Below, piece by piece: positions 34,095 to 41,788 of a stretch of 64,000 nucleotides of DNA. The translations under genes were made by a program, and so were the position numbers. The stretch's first letter is position 1. Every line of letters begins with the position of its first letter. The stretch is from Euryhalocaulis sp050486445. GTDB lineage: Bacteria; Pseudomonadota; Alphaproteobacteria; Caulobacterales; Maricaulaceae. The stretch covers positions 117,196 to 181,195 of the forward strand of contig JBJHDH010000001.1 of NCBI GenBank assembly GCA_050486445.1, in the 5' to 3' direction. The notes beneath the pieces were generated by a model. The model was given only the letters and a program-made list of their open reading frames with translations, was not told the DNA's origin and did not search any database.

Positions 34095-35057
34095 TCAGAT
34101 GTCGATCGGCTCGTTCACGCGGCGCAGCAGCTCTTCCTTCTGGTCCTTGAACTGCGGCGAGACGATGAATTCGCGCCCCAGCTTGTCTGGATCTTCGTCC
34201 GAGGTGAAGCCGAGCGAGACCGTGGCCTCGAACAGCGCGCCGCCGGGCGTGCGCACATAGATCGACTCGAAATAGCCGCGATGCTTGCGGTCGGAGAAGT
34301 CGGTAAAGCCGAGACCCTCGACATCGAACTTCACCTGTTCCTGCACGTCGTAATCGTCGACGCCAAAGGCGCCGTGATGGATCATGCCCTCGCCATAGAA
34401 CCAGGAGCCGGACGGCGCGTCGCGCTGTTCGTGCAGGTCGATGATATGCGAGGCGTCGCCCTTGCCGACGACATAGCGCGTGTAATCGCCGTCCGCGCCC
34501 AGCTTCTTGTAGTTCCACGCCTCGTTCATGAAGGCGTGCATGTCGTCCAGCTCGCGCGCCATCACGGTCCAGCTATGGAAGCCGCGAATGGCGTATTGCT
34601 CCGGCACGATATCGGATTTGAAGCCCTTGCGGTCGTCATTGGCCTCTTCCACCAGCTCCAGCGGCACGCCGCAATCGGGATGGACGAATTTCAGAACCTG
34701 CTGGCCAAACCGTTCGGTGCGCTCGATGCCGGGCACATTGTTGCTTTCCAGATGCGCTTTCCAGAAGGCGTCGAGCGAGCCCGGCGGCACGGAATAGGAA
34801 ATGGTGCTGATCTGACCTGCGCCGCGCCGCGCCTTTTTGCCGGTCTGGCGGAACGGGAACACGGTGGTCAGCGTGCCGGCGTCACCGGTCTCATTGCCGA
34901 AATACAGATGCAGGATCGGCGCGGAGCCGTCATAGAGCAGCGTGCGCTTCACCAGGCTCATGCCCAGCGTCTTGTAAAACAGGTCCACATCGCCCTGCGC
35001 GCTGCCGGTGCAGAGCGTGACATGGTGCAGACCCTTGATGCGATCGGATTCCGACAT
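34095..35057 (-). CDS. LinE/PcpA-type hydroquinone 1,2-dioxygenase (VOC fold)
   Basis: A 320-residue two-domain VOC extradiol dioxygenase, the length of LinE and PcpA. Predicted iron ligands fall where PcpA has them: His11/12 (GLHHVTL), His227/228 (EGMIHHGAFGVDD) and Glu277 (GGALFEATV). Other family hallmarks are GSAQGDVDLFYKTLGMSLVKRT near residue 20, LYFGNETGD, GRGAGQIS-like RRGAGQISTISY, RGFHSWTV near 160 and the GYFESIYVRTPGG block near 262. Enzymes of this class cleave hydroquinone or chloro/methyl-hydroquinones between C1 and C2 to 4-hydroxymuconic semialdehyde-type or maleylacetate-level products. Maleylacetate reductase at 30532 is the expected next step. GGGGAGGATGG precedes ATG 35057. 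Confidence 0.88.
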   Translation of the reverse strand: MSESDRIKGLHHVTLCTGSAQGDVDLFYKTLGMSLVKRTLLYDGSAPILHLYFGNETGDAGTLTTVFPFRQTGKKARRGAGQISTISYSVPPGSLDAFWKAHLESNNVPGIERTERFGQQVLKFVHPDCGVPLELVEEANDDRKGFKSDIVPEQYAIRGFHSWTVMARELDDMHAFMNEAWNYKKLGADGDYTRYVVGKGDASHIIDLHEQRDAPSGSWFYGEGMIHHGAFGVDDYDVQEQVKFDVEGLGFTDFSDRKHRGYFESIYVRTPGGALFEATVSLGFTSDEDPDKLGREFIVSPQFKDQKEELLRRVNEPIDI

Positions 35058-35139
35058 TCCATCCTCCCCACGGGGTTCGGCGCGCCCGGCGGCGGACGCG
35101 GCGCAATGCGCCTTTTCGCGCGTTCATATGACAAAATTA

Positions 35140-35165
35140 GAGACCCGGGCGGGGGCGGGTGTCAA
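35140..35165 (-). promoter_or_regulatory. Candidate promoter for the hydroquinone dioxygenase gene
   Basis: A consensus TTGACA hexamer reads on the minus strand at 35160-35165, overlapping the end of the cytochrome gene. An AT-rich stretch (TAATTTTGTCATATG) follows about 20 bases later, but no convincing -10 box lies at the ideal distance. Confidence 0.3.
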
Positions 35166-35605
35166 TGCGACGGCTGTTCGCGCCGGATGACGATCCCGTC
35201 CAGCGCCCCGGAATTGGCGGGCAGGGATTCTTCCCCCGCCGGGAAGGCGTTGGCCGCCAGAACCGCGGCCAGCAGGGCGGCGATCTCATCCCCGCGCAGC
35301 GAGCCGGAAGCGTTGGGCGGCATGGTGGCGCGGGTCAGCTCGCCCAGCTCGCCCAGCGTCCGCCCGTCCCAGACATAGAGAAAGCCGATCCCGGTCAGGG
35401 CCGGGCCGAGCATGGCGCCCTGCATCCCCGCGCCGTGGCATTCGGCGCAGAGCCGCGCATAGAGGCCCTCGCCGCGCGCCGCCTGCTCCGCATTGTACAC
35501 GCCATCCCATGTGGTGAGGGATCCGGCCTGCGCGCCGGAGGCGGCGAGGAGCAGCACCAGACAAGCGAGCAGCGGCTTCACGGTTTTCACGGCCACGATT
35601 TTCAC
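35162..35605 (-). CDS. Periplasmic cytochrome c, partner of the PQQ dehydrogenase
   Basis: A 147-residue class I cytochrome c. A signal peptide (about residues 1-28, LLACLVLLLAASGAQA) is followed by the haem motif Cys53-A-E-Cys56-His57 (CAECHG) and a distal methionine probably in TRATMPPNASGSL. The GTG start overlaps the TGA of the PQQ dehydrogenase gene, so the two are translationally coupled, and it should accept electrons from that enzyme, which lacks a haem of its own. This is the mono-haem partner arrangement seen with PQQ dehydrogenases in general. Confidence 0.88.
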   Translation of the reverse strand: MKIVAVKTVKPLLACLVLLLAASGAQAGSLTTWDGVYNAEQAARGEGLYARLCAECHGAGMQGAMLGPALTGIGFLYVWDGRTLGELGELTRATMPPNASGSLRGDEIAALLAAVLAANAFPAGEESLPANSGALDGIVIRREQPSH

Positions 35606-37365
35606 GGCAGTGCGAAGACGAACAGATTATTGGCGGCGCCGGTCCGCAGGCCGGAGGCCAGCGGGGCCAGGCGCGTAGCGCCCGTGCTGACCGCCACATA
35701 TTGCCGGCCGTCCACACTATAGGTGACAGGGAAGCCGGAAATGGGCGCGCCCAGATTGATCTCCCACAGCATTTCGCCCGTTTCATGATCCAGCGCACGG
35801 AACCGGCCGGCGCTGTCGCCGCCGAAGATCAGGCCGCCATCGGTGGCCAGCAGCGACAGGGTCACGCCCTGCGTCTGGAACACCCATCTGGTGCGCCCGC
35901 TCGAAATCTCGATGGCGTGAATCGAGCCGACGCCATCCTCGGCGCCCGGCGCCTCCATACGGGTTGTCCGGATGCCATAGACCCCGGCGCCCTGAATGTC
36001 GGCGGGAACGGCGGTGACGGCGGAGCAGGTGTTCTGCACCGGCATATAGATGGCGCCCGTGCCGGGGCTATAGGCCCCCGCCGGCCAGTTCTTCCCGCCC
36101 AGCGGGCCGGGGCAGATCTCCACCTGATCGCCATGCTGGTCCATCAGCGTTTCAGGATTGGGGATCACCGCGCCGGTGGCGCCGTCGATTTCCGCCACCA
36201 GATTCTGATGCACGGTCGGGCGCGCCCAGAGAAACTCGCCGGTCGCCGCGTCCAGCGTATAGACAATGCCCGATTTGCCGGGGATGCCGGTGATGATCGT
36301 GCGCCGCTCGCCGGGCCGGAGGTTCGGGTTGATCCAGTCCACCGCGTCGGGATCGGGCGCGATCTCCGTTTCCAGAATCAGGCGCTCGAACGGATGGTCC
36401 ATGTCCCAGTGATCGACCAGATGCTGGTAGTGCCAGACGATGCGCCCGTCATCGGCGTCCAGCGCCAGGGTCGAGTTGTGATAGAGATATTGATGCTCGT
36501 TGCCGCCAAGCTGGTATTTCGGCGCCGGGGCGCTGACCGACGTGCCGATAAAGATCAGGTTCAGTTCGGGGTCGAAACTGGGGACCATCCATGTTCCGAC
36601 ATGGATGCGTTCTTCATAGGGAACGCCGCCCCATGTCTCGTCGCCCGGCTCGCCCGGCGCCGGGATGGTGCGGGTACGCCATAATTCCTCGCCGGTCAGC
36701 GCGTCGTGCGCGGTGATGACACAGGCCTCCGGCCCGCCTTCGGGCTCGCAGCCCCGGCCGGCGATCGCCTTGCCGTTGGCGATGATCGGCCCGGAGGTCT
36801 GTTGCGATCCGCGCCGGTAATCATGCACACGCGTCTTCCAGACCAGTTCGCCGGTTGCGACATCAAGCGCGAACATCTGGCTGTCGGCGCTGGTGTCGAC
36901 GATGAGATTATCGAAGATCGCCAGATTGCGGTTGATGTCCTGCGCCGGCAGATAGTCGCCGAGGTCGTCCGGCAGTTCACCGCGATATTCCCAGAGCATG
37001 TCGCCGCTGACGGCGTCGAACGCCTGGATCACATCGTTCGGGCCGGGGAAGACCATCACGCCTTCATGCACCAGCGGCGTGCCTTCCTGCGAGCCGGTTG
37101 GCAGGCCGCGCGCCCAGACCATGCGCAGATCCGCGACATTGGCGCGGTCGATCTGGCGGAGCGGGCTGTGGCCCCAGCTATTCAGCGTGCGGCGCCACAT
37201 CAGCCAGCCGGCCGGATCGGGATCCTGAAGCATGGCGTCGGTCACCGGCGTCAGGGAAATGTCCGCCGCCTGCGCCGCAGGCGCCAGCATCATGGCCGAA
37301 GCCATGATGGTTGCAGTCATTGCGCCTGCGCGCCGAATCCGGCGCGCGCCCCGTGGTTTCCGCAT
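35602..37365 (-). CDS. PQQ-dependent dehydrogenase, methanol/ethanol-like family, without haem domain
   Basis: A 587-residue periplasmic PQQ propeller protein; a signal peptide of about 33 residues ends AQAADIS. Repeated W-motif blades are visible (AFDAVSGDMLWEYRG, ALDVATGELVWKTRV, AHDALTGEELWRTRT, ALDADDGRIVWHYQH, TLDAATGEFLWARPT, ALDHETGEMLWEINL). The catalytic Asp is expected at Asp321 in DHWDMDHPF, and the residue two later is Asp323. In XoxF-type enzymes an aspartate at this place is the extra lanthanide ligand, so a rare-earth cofactor is possible. The usual vicinal cysteine pair is not evident, and the asparagine of the Ca-type TGNGSP motif is replaced by GTSVSAPAPKY. The substrate is unknown. 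RBS GGGGAGGG precedes ATG 37365. Confidence 0.85.
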   Translation of the reverse strand: MRKPRGARRIRRAGAMTATIMASAMMLAPAAQAADISLTPVTDAMLQDPDPAGWLMWRRTLNSWGHSPLRQIDRANVADLRMVWARGLPTGSQEGTPLVHEGVMVFPGPNDVIQAFDAVSGDMLWEYRGELPDDLGDYLPAQDINRNLAIFDNLIVDTSADSQMFALDVATGELVWKTRVHDYRRGSQQTSGPIIANGKAIAGRGCEPEGGPEACVITAHDALTGEELWRTRTIPAPGEPGDETWGGVPYEERIHVGTWMVPSFDPELNLIFIGTSVSAPAPKYQLGGNEHQYLYHNSTLALDADDGRIVWHYQHLVDHWDMDHPFERLILETEIAPDPDAVDWINPNLRPGERRTIITGIPGKSGIVYTLDAATGEFLWARPTVHQNLVAEIDGATGAVIPNPETLMDQHGDQVEICPGPLGGKNWPAGAYSPGTGAIYMPVQNTCSAVTAVPADIQGAGVYGIRTTRMEAPGAEDGVGSIHAIEISSGRTRWVFQTQGVTLSLLATDGGLIFGGDSAGRFRALDHETGEMLWEINLGAPISGFPVTYSVDGRQYVAVSTGATRLAPLASGLRTGAANNLFVFALP

Positions 37366-37522
37366 TGCCTGCCCTCCCCGTCACGGCGTGACCCGCCGCC
37401 CTCCGGCGCCGCCCTTCGACCTTTATGGCGCGGGCGGACCCTTTATAGTCGCATTGTCACTGGACAGGACGCCGCGCACAAGCGCGCAACAAGACGGCGC
37501 CGGGGAGACCAGGAGAGACAGA

Positions 37523-38554
37523 ATGAGCGGACCATGGATGACGTTACGGCCGGCGCTGCTTTGCATGACAGCCGCCGCCATGTCCGCCGCCGCGCCCGCC
37601 GCGCTGGCGCAGGACGGGGAAGCGTTCGACCGCGCCAACGCGCCCACAACATGGGAGCATCCGCCCTATGCCAGCGCGGAAGAGCAATTCATGGCGCGGT
37701 TCGCGGCGGCGGGGTCGCGTTCGCACGAGGAGTCGCTGCCGGACTGGTCCGGCCTGTGGGAGAATGCGCGCTTTCAGGGCTATCCGTTCTCGCTGCGGCC
37801 GGGCGAGCAGCCGACCGGACGCGGTCTGGCCACTGAAACCACAATGAGGCTGACGCCGCGCTTCGCCGCTGAATATGAAATGCGTGCCCGCGCCGCGGCG
37901 GCGGGAGAGGATTTCGATCCGCTGTCCTGGTGCCTGCCGGCCGGCTTCCCGCGCAATCTCAGCTCCATCATGCCACGGGAGTTTGCGCCGGCGCCGGGCG
38001 TGAGCTTCATCATCAATGAAGGTCAGAACGAGGTGCGCCGGATCTATACAGACGGGCGCGGCCATATGGACCCGGACTTCGCCTGGCCGATGTGGCATGG
38101 CGATTCCATCGGTTTCTGGGACGGTGACGTGCTGGTCGTCTGGACCAAAAGCCTCAAGGGCAATCTGACCGGACGTGACCAGCCGGCGCTGAGCGAACAG
38201 CTCGAAGTCTATGAGGAATGGAGCAAGGCCGCCGATGACGTGATGCGGGTGCGCGTCACGTTTCACGATCCCGTCGCGCTGGAAGAGCCATTCAGTTTCA
38301 TCCGCTATTACCAGAAGGCGGATACGCGCGGCGGTCTGATCCGCGCCACGTATGCCGCCTGCAATGAAAACCAGAACGTGGTGCGCAGCGCCACGGGCGG
38401 TTCGGATTTCGGCTTCATTCCGGGCGTGGACGACGTGCTGGACCTGTCCAACCCGGAGACATGGCTGATGTTCGACGAGGCGGAGGAATCAGGTCTGGTC
38501 GCGGCGTTCGAGGCGGCGGCGGCGGCGGGGCGGCCCTATCCGATGGGCGAGTGA
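37523..38554 (+). CDS. Secreted protein of an uncharacterised family
   Basis: A 343-residue exported protein (signal to about residue 27, AAPAALAQDG). Conserved-looking parts are LPDWSGLWENARFQGYP, DPLSWCLPAGFPRNLSSIMP (about 138-157), INEGQNEVRRIYTDGRGH (about 170), MWHGDSIGFWDGDVLVVWTK (about 200) and VRVTFHDPVALEEPF. The order CLPxGxPR, RRIYTDGR and W-GDSIG-W-GD-LVV recurs in a large family of secreted proteins of unknown function, which is often encoded beside DUF6152 genes, as here. No catalytic residues can be named. It is divergent from the PQQ dehydrogenase and starts the plus-strand operon that ends with an alpha/beta hydrolase. ATG 37523 follows AGGAGAGA. Confidence 0.75.
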   Translation: MSGPWMTLRPALLCMTAAAMSAAAPAALAQDGEAFDRANAPTTWEHPPYASAEEQFMARFAAAGSRSHEESLPDWSGLWENARFQGYPFSLRPGEQPTGRGLATETTMRLTPRFAAEYEMRARAAAAGEDFDPLSWCLPAGFPRNLSSIMPREFAPAPGVSFIINEGQNEVRRIYTDGRGHMDPDFAWPMWHGDSIGFWDGDVLVVWTKSLKGNLTGRDQPALSEQLEVYEEWSKAADDVMRVRVTFHDPVALEEPFSFIRYYQKADTRGGLIRATYAACNENQNVVRSATGGSDFGFIPGVDDVLDLSNPETWLMFDEAEESGLVAAFEAAAAAGRPYPMGE

Positions 38555-38561
38555 GGCGGCG

Positions 38562-38951
38562 ATGAAGAACGGTCCTACCTGTCTGAAAACGGTTGGCGGC
38601 GCGGCGGCGGCGGCGGCGCTGGTTCTGGCGGCGGGCGCCGCGCCGGCGCATCACTCCACGGCGATGTTCGACTTCACGCAGGAGGTCGTGATGACCGGAA
38701 CGGTGGTGGAGTTTCAATACACCAATCCGCATTCCTGGCTGATCGTCGATGTCGAGGATGAGAACGGCGAGACCGTGCGCTGGGCGTTCGAGGGAGACGG
38801 GCCCGGGGTTCTGATCCGGCGCGGCATTGCGCGCAGCAGCCTTGAGCCGGGCATGGAGGTGACGGTGCGCGGCGCGCCGATGAAGGACGGGCGGCCCGCC
38901 GCCTCATGGCTCGAGGCCGTGCTGCCGGACGGTCAGGTGCTCAGACCTTAA
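38562..38951 (+). CDS. DUF6152-family secreted protein, copy 1
   Basis: A 129-residue exported protein: signal to about residue 28 (LAAGAAPAHHS), then a small beta-rich domain: MFDFTQEVVMTGTVVEFQYTNPHSWLIVDVED, RWAFEGDGPGVLIRRGI, LEPGMEVTVRGAPMKDGRPAASW and VLPDGQVL. The mature N-terminal His-His and the TNPHSW motif are the family marks and could bind a metal, which is inference. It is translated right after the unknown secreted protein (7-base gap) and is followed by a second copy. Confidence 0.85.
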   Translation: MKNGPTCLKTVGGAAAAAALVLAAGAAPAHHSTAMFDFTQEVVMTGTVVEFQYTNPHSWLIVDVEDENGETVRWAFEGDGPGVLIRRGIARSSLEPGMEVTVRGAPMKDGRPAASWLEAVLPDGQVLRP

Positions 38952-39017
38952 GGCCGCCGCCTTGCCTTCCGGCGCGGCCGGGCGATGATGTGAAGACATT
39001 TGCCGAAGGAGGCCGCG

Positions 39018-39401
39018 ATGCGGCGCATGTTCACGGCCGGAAGCGTGGCTTTGGCCACGCTGGTTGCGGTTCTGGCGGCGGAGACCGCGCAGGCGCACCA
39101 CCCGATCACGATCTATGACACGGACAGCGAGGTGACGCTGCGCGGCCGGGTGATCGAACTGCGCTACACCAATCCGCATTCCTGGCTGATCGTCGAGGCG
39201 GAGGATGGCGCGGACGGACGGCTCGCGCGCTGGGCGTTCGAGGCCGAAGGCGCGTCAAATCTGCAACGGCGCGGCTTTATGCGCGACACGGTGACGCCCG
39301 GCATGATCGTGACCGTGCGCGGGCATCCGCTGAAGGACGGGCGCCCGGCGGCGCTGCTGGCCAGTATTGTTTTGCCCGATGGGACGACGCTGGATTTATA
39401 G
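39018..39401 (+). CDS. DUF6152-family secreted protein, copy 2
   Basis: A 127-residue tandem paralogue of the preceding gene with the same plan: signal ending AETAQAHHP, then DTDSEVTLRGRVIELRYTNPHSWLIVEAEDG, RWAFEAEGASNLQRRGF and VTVRGHPLKDGRPAALLAS. The mature N-terminal HH and TNPHSW are kept. The start is ATG 39018, with AAGGAGG at 39007-39013. Tandem duplication with diverged flanks suggests two partners or a heterodimer rather than a fresh duplication. Confidence 0.85.
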   Translation: MRRMFTAGSVALATLVAVLAAETAQAHHPITIYDTDSEVTLRGRVIELRYTNPHSWLIVEAEDGADGRLARWAFEAEGASNLQRRGFMRDTVTPGMIVTVRGHPLKDGRPAALLASIVLPDGTTLDL

Positions 39402-39471
39402 CCCGCGCCGGGATGCATCGCGGCGCCGGGCGCCGCATAATGGATACAACACCGAATAAGGGGGGAGGATC

Positions 39472-40578
39472 ATGACCAAGACACGCAAGGCCCGCCGGGG
39501 CGCGCTGGCCGCCGGCGTATCGGCGTGCGCCGCCATGCTGATGAGCGCGGCGCCGGCCCATGCGCAGGGCGGAGAGGCTGGGCCGATCAGCCTGCGCGAC
39601 CAGGGGTTTTTCTGGGTCGGCGCGCGGACGACAGACATAGAGAGCGGCATGGTGGGCTTTGGCCCGCCGGGCCCCGGCACGGCCATCGAAGGCCAGATGT
39701 ATGTCGGCTTCCAGCTTGTGGCCGAGCCGCGCCACCCCTACCCGCTGGTGCTGGTGCATGGCGGCGGCGGACAGGCGACCGACTGGATGGGCACGCCGGA
39801 CGGGCGCGACGGCTGGCTGGATTATTTTCTCGCCGCGGGTTTCGACGTCTATTTCGTCGACCGCCCGGCGCACGGACGCTCGCCCAATTCCCGCGCCTAT
39901 GGCGAGCTGGGCGGTCCGGCGACGACGCAATTCATCGCCAACGCCTTCACCGCGCAGAGCGAGCAATATCCCGGCGGCGGCGGCGCGGACACAATTGAGG
40001 TGATCCAGCACACCGCCAGCTCCGAGCCTGGACCCACCGTCTCCAACGCCGTGCTGAAAGAGAATTTCGCCGAGCTGCTGGACCGGATCGGCCCGGCCAT
40101 CATGGTGACGCATTCGGCGGGCGGGCCTTCGGGCTGGCTGGCGCTGGATGCGCGGCCCGATCTGGTGAAAGGCGTGCTGGCCATCGAGGCGGCGACCGAC
40201 CTGACGGGCGGTCTTGCGCCGCTGCTGACATGGGACCGGCCGCTGGCGGAAGGCGAGCGGATCGAGACGGTGGAGTTGCCGCCCGAGGCGGATGGGCTGA
40301 CCCCGTGTCGCCTTCAGCCGGAGGACAATGTGCGCACGCTGCCGGCCTTCACGGACAAGCCCGTGCTGGCCGTGGTGGCGCCGCTCTCTTTCCCGATGTT
40401 CACGCCGAGCCTGCATTGCACGGTGCATAATCTCAATCAGGTCGGCGCGAACGCGACGTTCGGCCGGCTGAAAGAGGATTACGGCATCGAAGGCAACGGC
40501 CATTTCATGAACGAGGAGCTGAACAACGGTCAGATCGCGACCGAGGTGTTCATCCCCTGGCTGGCGTCGATCGAATAG
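39472..40578 (+). CDS. Secreted alpha/beta hydrolase
   Basis: A 368-residue hydrolase with a signal peptide (to about residue 32, AAPAHAQGG). The oxyanion-hole region is LVLVHGGGGQATDW (about residue 92), the acid may lie in VYFVDRPAHGRSPNSR (about 128), the nucleophile is Ser in MVTHSAGGPSGW (about 218) and the catalytic His in IEGNGHFMNEE (about 344). The THSAGG elbow is a variant of GxSxG with Thr first. It is likely an esterase in the periplasm, closing the secreted operon; an ester or lactone released by the PQQ enzyme or taken from lignin-like material would suit. RBS GGGGGAGGA precedes ATG 39472. Confidence 0.82.
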   Translation: MTKTRKARRGALAAGVSACAAMLMSAAPAHAQGGEAGPISLRDQGFFWVGARTTDIESGMVGFGPPGPGTAIEGQMYVGFQLVAEPRHPYPLVLVHGGGGQATDWMGTPDGRDGWLDYFLAAGFDVYFVDRPAHGRSPNSRAYGELGGPATTQFIANAFTAQSEQYPGGGGADTIEVIQHTASSEPGPTVSNAVLKENFAELLDRIGPAIMVTHSAGGPSGWLALDARPDLVKGVLAIEAATDLTGGLAPLLTWDRPLAEGERIETVELPPEADGLTPCRLQPEDNVRTLPAFTDKPVLAVVAPLSFPMFTPSLHCTVHNLNQVGANATFGRLKEDYGIEGNGHFMNEELNNGQIATEVFIPWLASIE

Positions 40579-40585
40579 GGAGCAT

Positions 40586-40612
40586 CCTCCCCTGCGCGTA
40601 GCGCGGGGGAGG
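40586..40612. repeat. Family C palindromic repeat, copy 2
   Basis: CCTCCCC and GGGGGAGG flank TGCGCGTAGCGCG just after the hydrolase stop and before the convergent deoxyhypusine-synthase-like gene. It probably serves as a bidirectional terminator. Confidence 0.75.
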
Positions 40613-40628
40613 CGTTTCCGGGCCGGAT

Positions 40629-41678
40629 TTACGCAAACATTTTTGCGTAGTTGCGGCGCTCGCGCCCCTTCCACAGACCTTCGTGCCAGGCGGCGCTGGC
40701 GATCAGCGGCACCACCGTGGTCGCCTCGGCGAACACCATCTGCTCATAGACCGTGTCGACCTTGCCCCAGCTCGCGGCCTCTTTCAGCGTCGAGGACGAG
40801 CAGGCGCCGTCGCGCACATCGGCGACGGTGATCTGCACCGCGTATTTGTGCATCGGCGCCTCGTGCCCGAGGATTTCAGCGCACACCACCGTGTCCTGGA
40901 TAAAGTTCTTCGGCACACCGCCGCCGACCATTAACAGGCCGCTGGAGTCCGAATTCAGCTTGATGTCGGTCAGCTCGCGGAAATCCGCGATGGAGTCGAT
41001 GGTCATATAAGGCTGGCCCGCCTTGATGCGTTCCGCCTGATGCTTCACCAGCCCGAACCCGGCGGAGGAATCGGTGAAAGCCGGGCAGAAGATGGGCACA
41101 CCATGCTCATACGCCTCCTGCACCAGCGAGCCGGGCTTTTTCGCGTTGCCGGCCGCCAGCCATTTGCCCATCTCGTGGATGAATTCGCGCGAGGAATATG
41201 CGCGCGGCTCCAGCGCATTCGCGATCTCGTAGATCGTGGCGTCGCAGGCCTGAAGCTCTTCCTCGTCGATATAGGTGTCGTAGATGCGGTCGATATAAAG
41301 CGCGCGCAGCTCGTTATCGTCGCGCGCCTGGTCGCCCTGATAATGCTTGAAGCCGAGCGCCTCGAAAAAATCCATATCGACGATGGAGGCGCCGGTGGAA
41401 ACGATGGCGTCGACCATGCCGTAGCGCACCATGTCGCGATAGACATGCATACAACCGCCCGCGGACGTGGAGCCGGCCAGCGTCAGGAACACGGCGCAGC
41501 CCTTCTCCTTCAGCGCCATCTGATAGATTTCGGAGGCGCGCGCCGCGTCGCGCGAGGTGAAGGACATTTTCGCCATCGCCTCTATCAGCGGGCGGGCGTC
41601 GATCTGCGTGATGTCGATATGCTCCACCGGGGTGGAGAGCAGTTCGGCCTTGCGGTTGCCGGCGGCGGTTTCGGTCAT
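40629..41678 (-). CDS. Deoxyhypusine-synthase-like protein (probable homospermidine-type synthase)
   Basis: A 349-residue protein of the deoxyhypusine synthase fold. The active lysine is Lys306 in TLKEAASWGKVDT, matching the EAVSWGK site of the eukaryotic enzyme, and the NAD-binding parts TLAGSTSAGG (about 66), IVSTGASIVDMDF, GVPIFCPAFTDSSAGFGL (about 195) and LMVGGGVPKNFIQ are present. Bacteria lack eIF5A, so aminobutyl transfer to eIF5A is excluded. In bacteria such homologues are thought to make homospermidine or similar polyamines by moving an aminobutyl group. It lies 110 bases after a type III ornithine decarboxylase, which would supply putrescine. RBS AGAGGAAA precedes ATG 41678. Confidence 0.88.
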   Translation of the reverse strand: MTETAAGNRKAELLSTPVEHIDITQIDARPLIEAMAKMSFTSRDAARASEIYQMALKEKGCAVFLTLAGSTSAGGCMHVYRDMVRYGMVDAIVSTGASIVDMDFFEALGFKHYQGDQARDDNELRALYIDRIYDTYIDEEELQACDATIYEIANALEPRAYSSREFIHEMGKWLAAGNAKKPGSLVQEAYEHGVPIFCPAFTDSSAGFGLVKHQAERIKAGQPYMTIDSIADFRELTDIKLNSDSSGLLMVGGGVPKNFIQDTVVCAEILGHEAPMHKYAVQITVADVRDGACSSSTLKEAASWGKVDTVYEQMVFAEATTVVPLIASAAWHEGLWKGRERRNYAKMFA

Positions 41679-41788
41679 GGCGTTTCCTCTACGGATTCAG
41701 GTGCGCAATTCAGCTACGGCGTTCAGGGCGGCCGGGGCGCGGCCGCCCTGTCTTTCTGGCGGAGTTCAGGTTCAGCTTCGTGACAGGT

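Noticed and set aside
33985..34518. N-terminal extension of the lipoprotein gene
   Set aside because: It overlaps the dioxygenase gene and a terminator hairpin; the lipobox signal and ribosome binding site fix the start at 33984.
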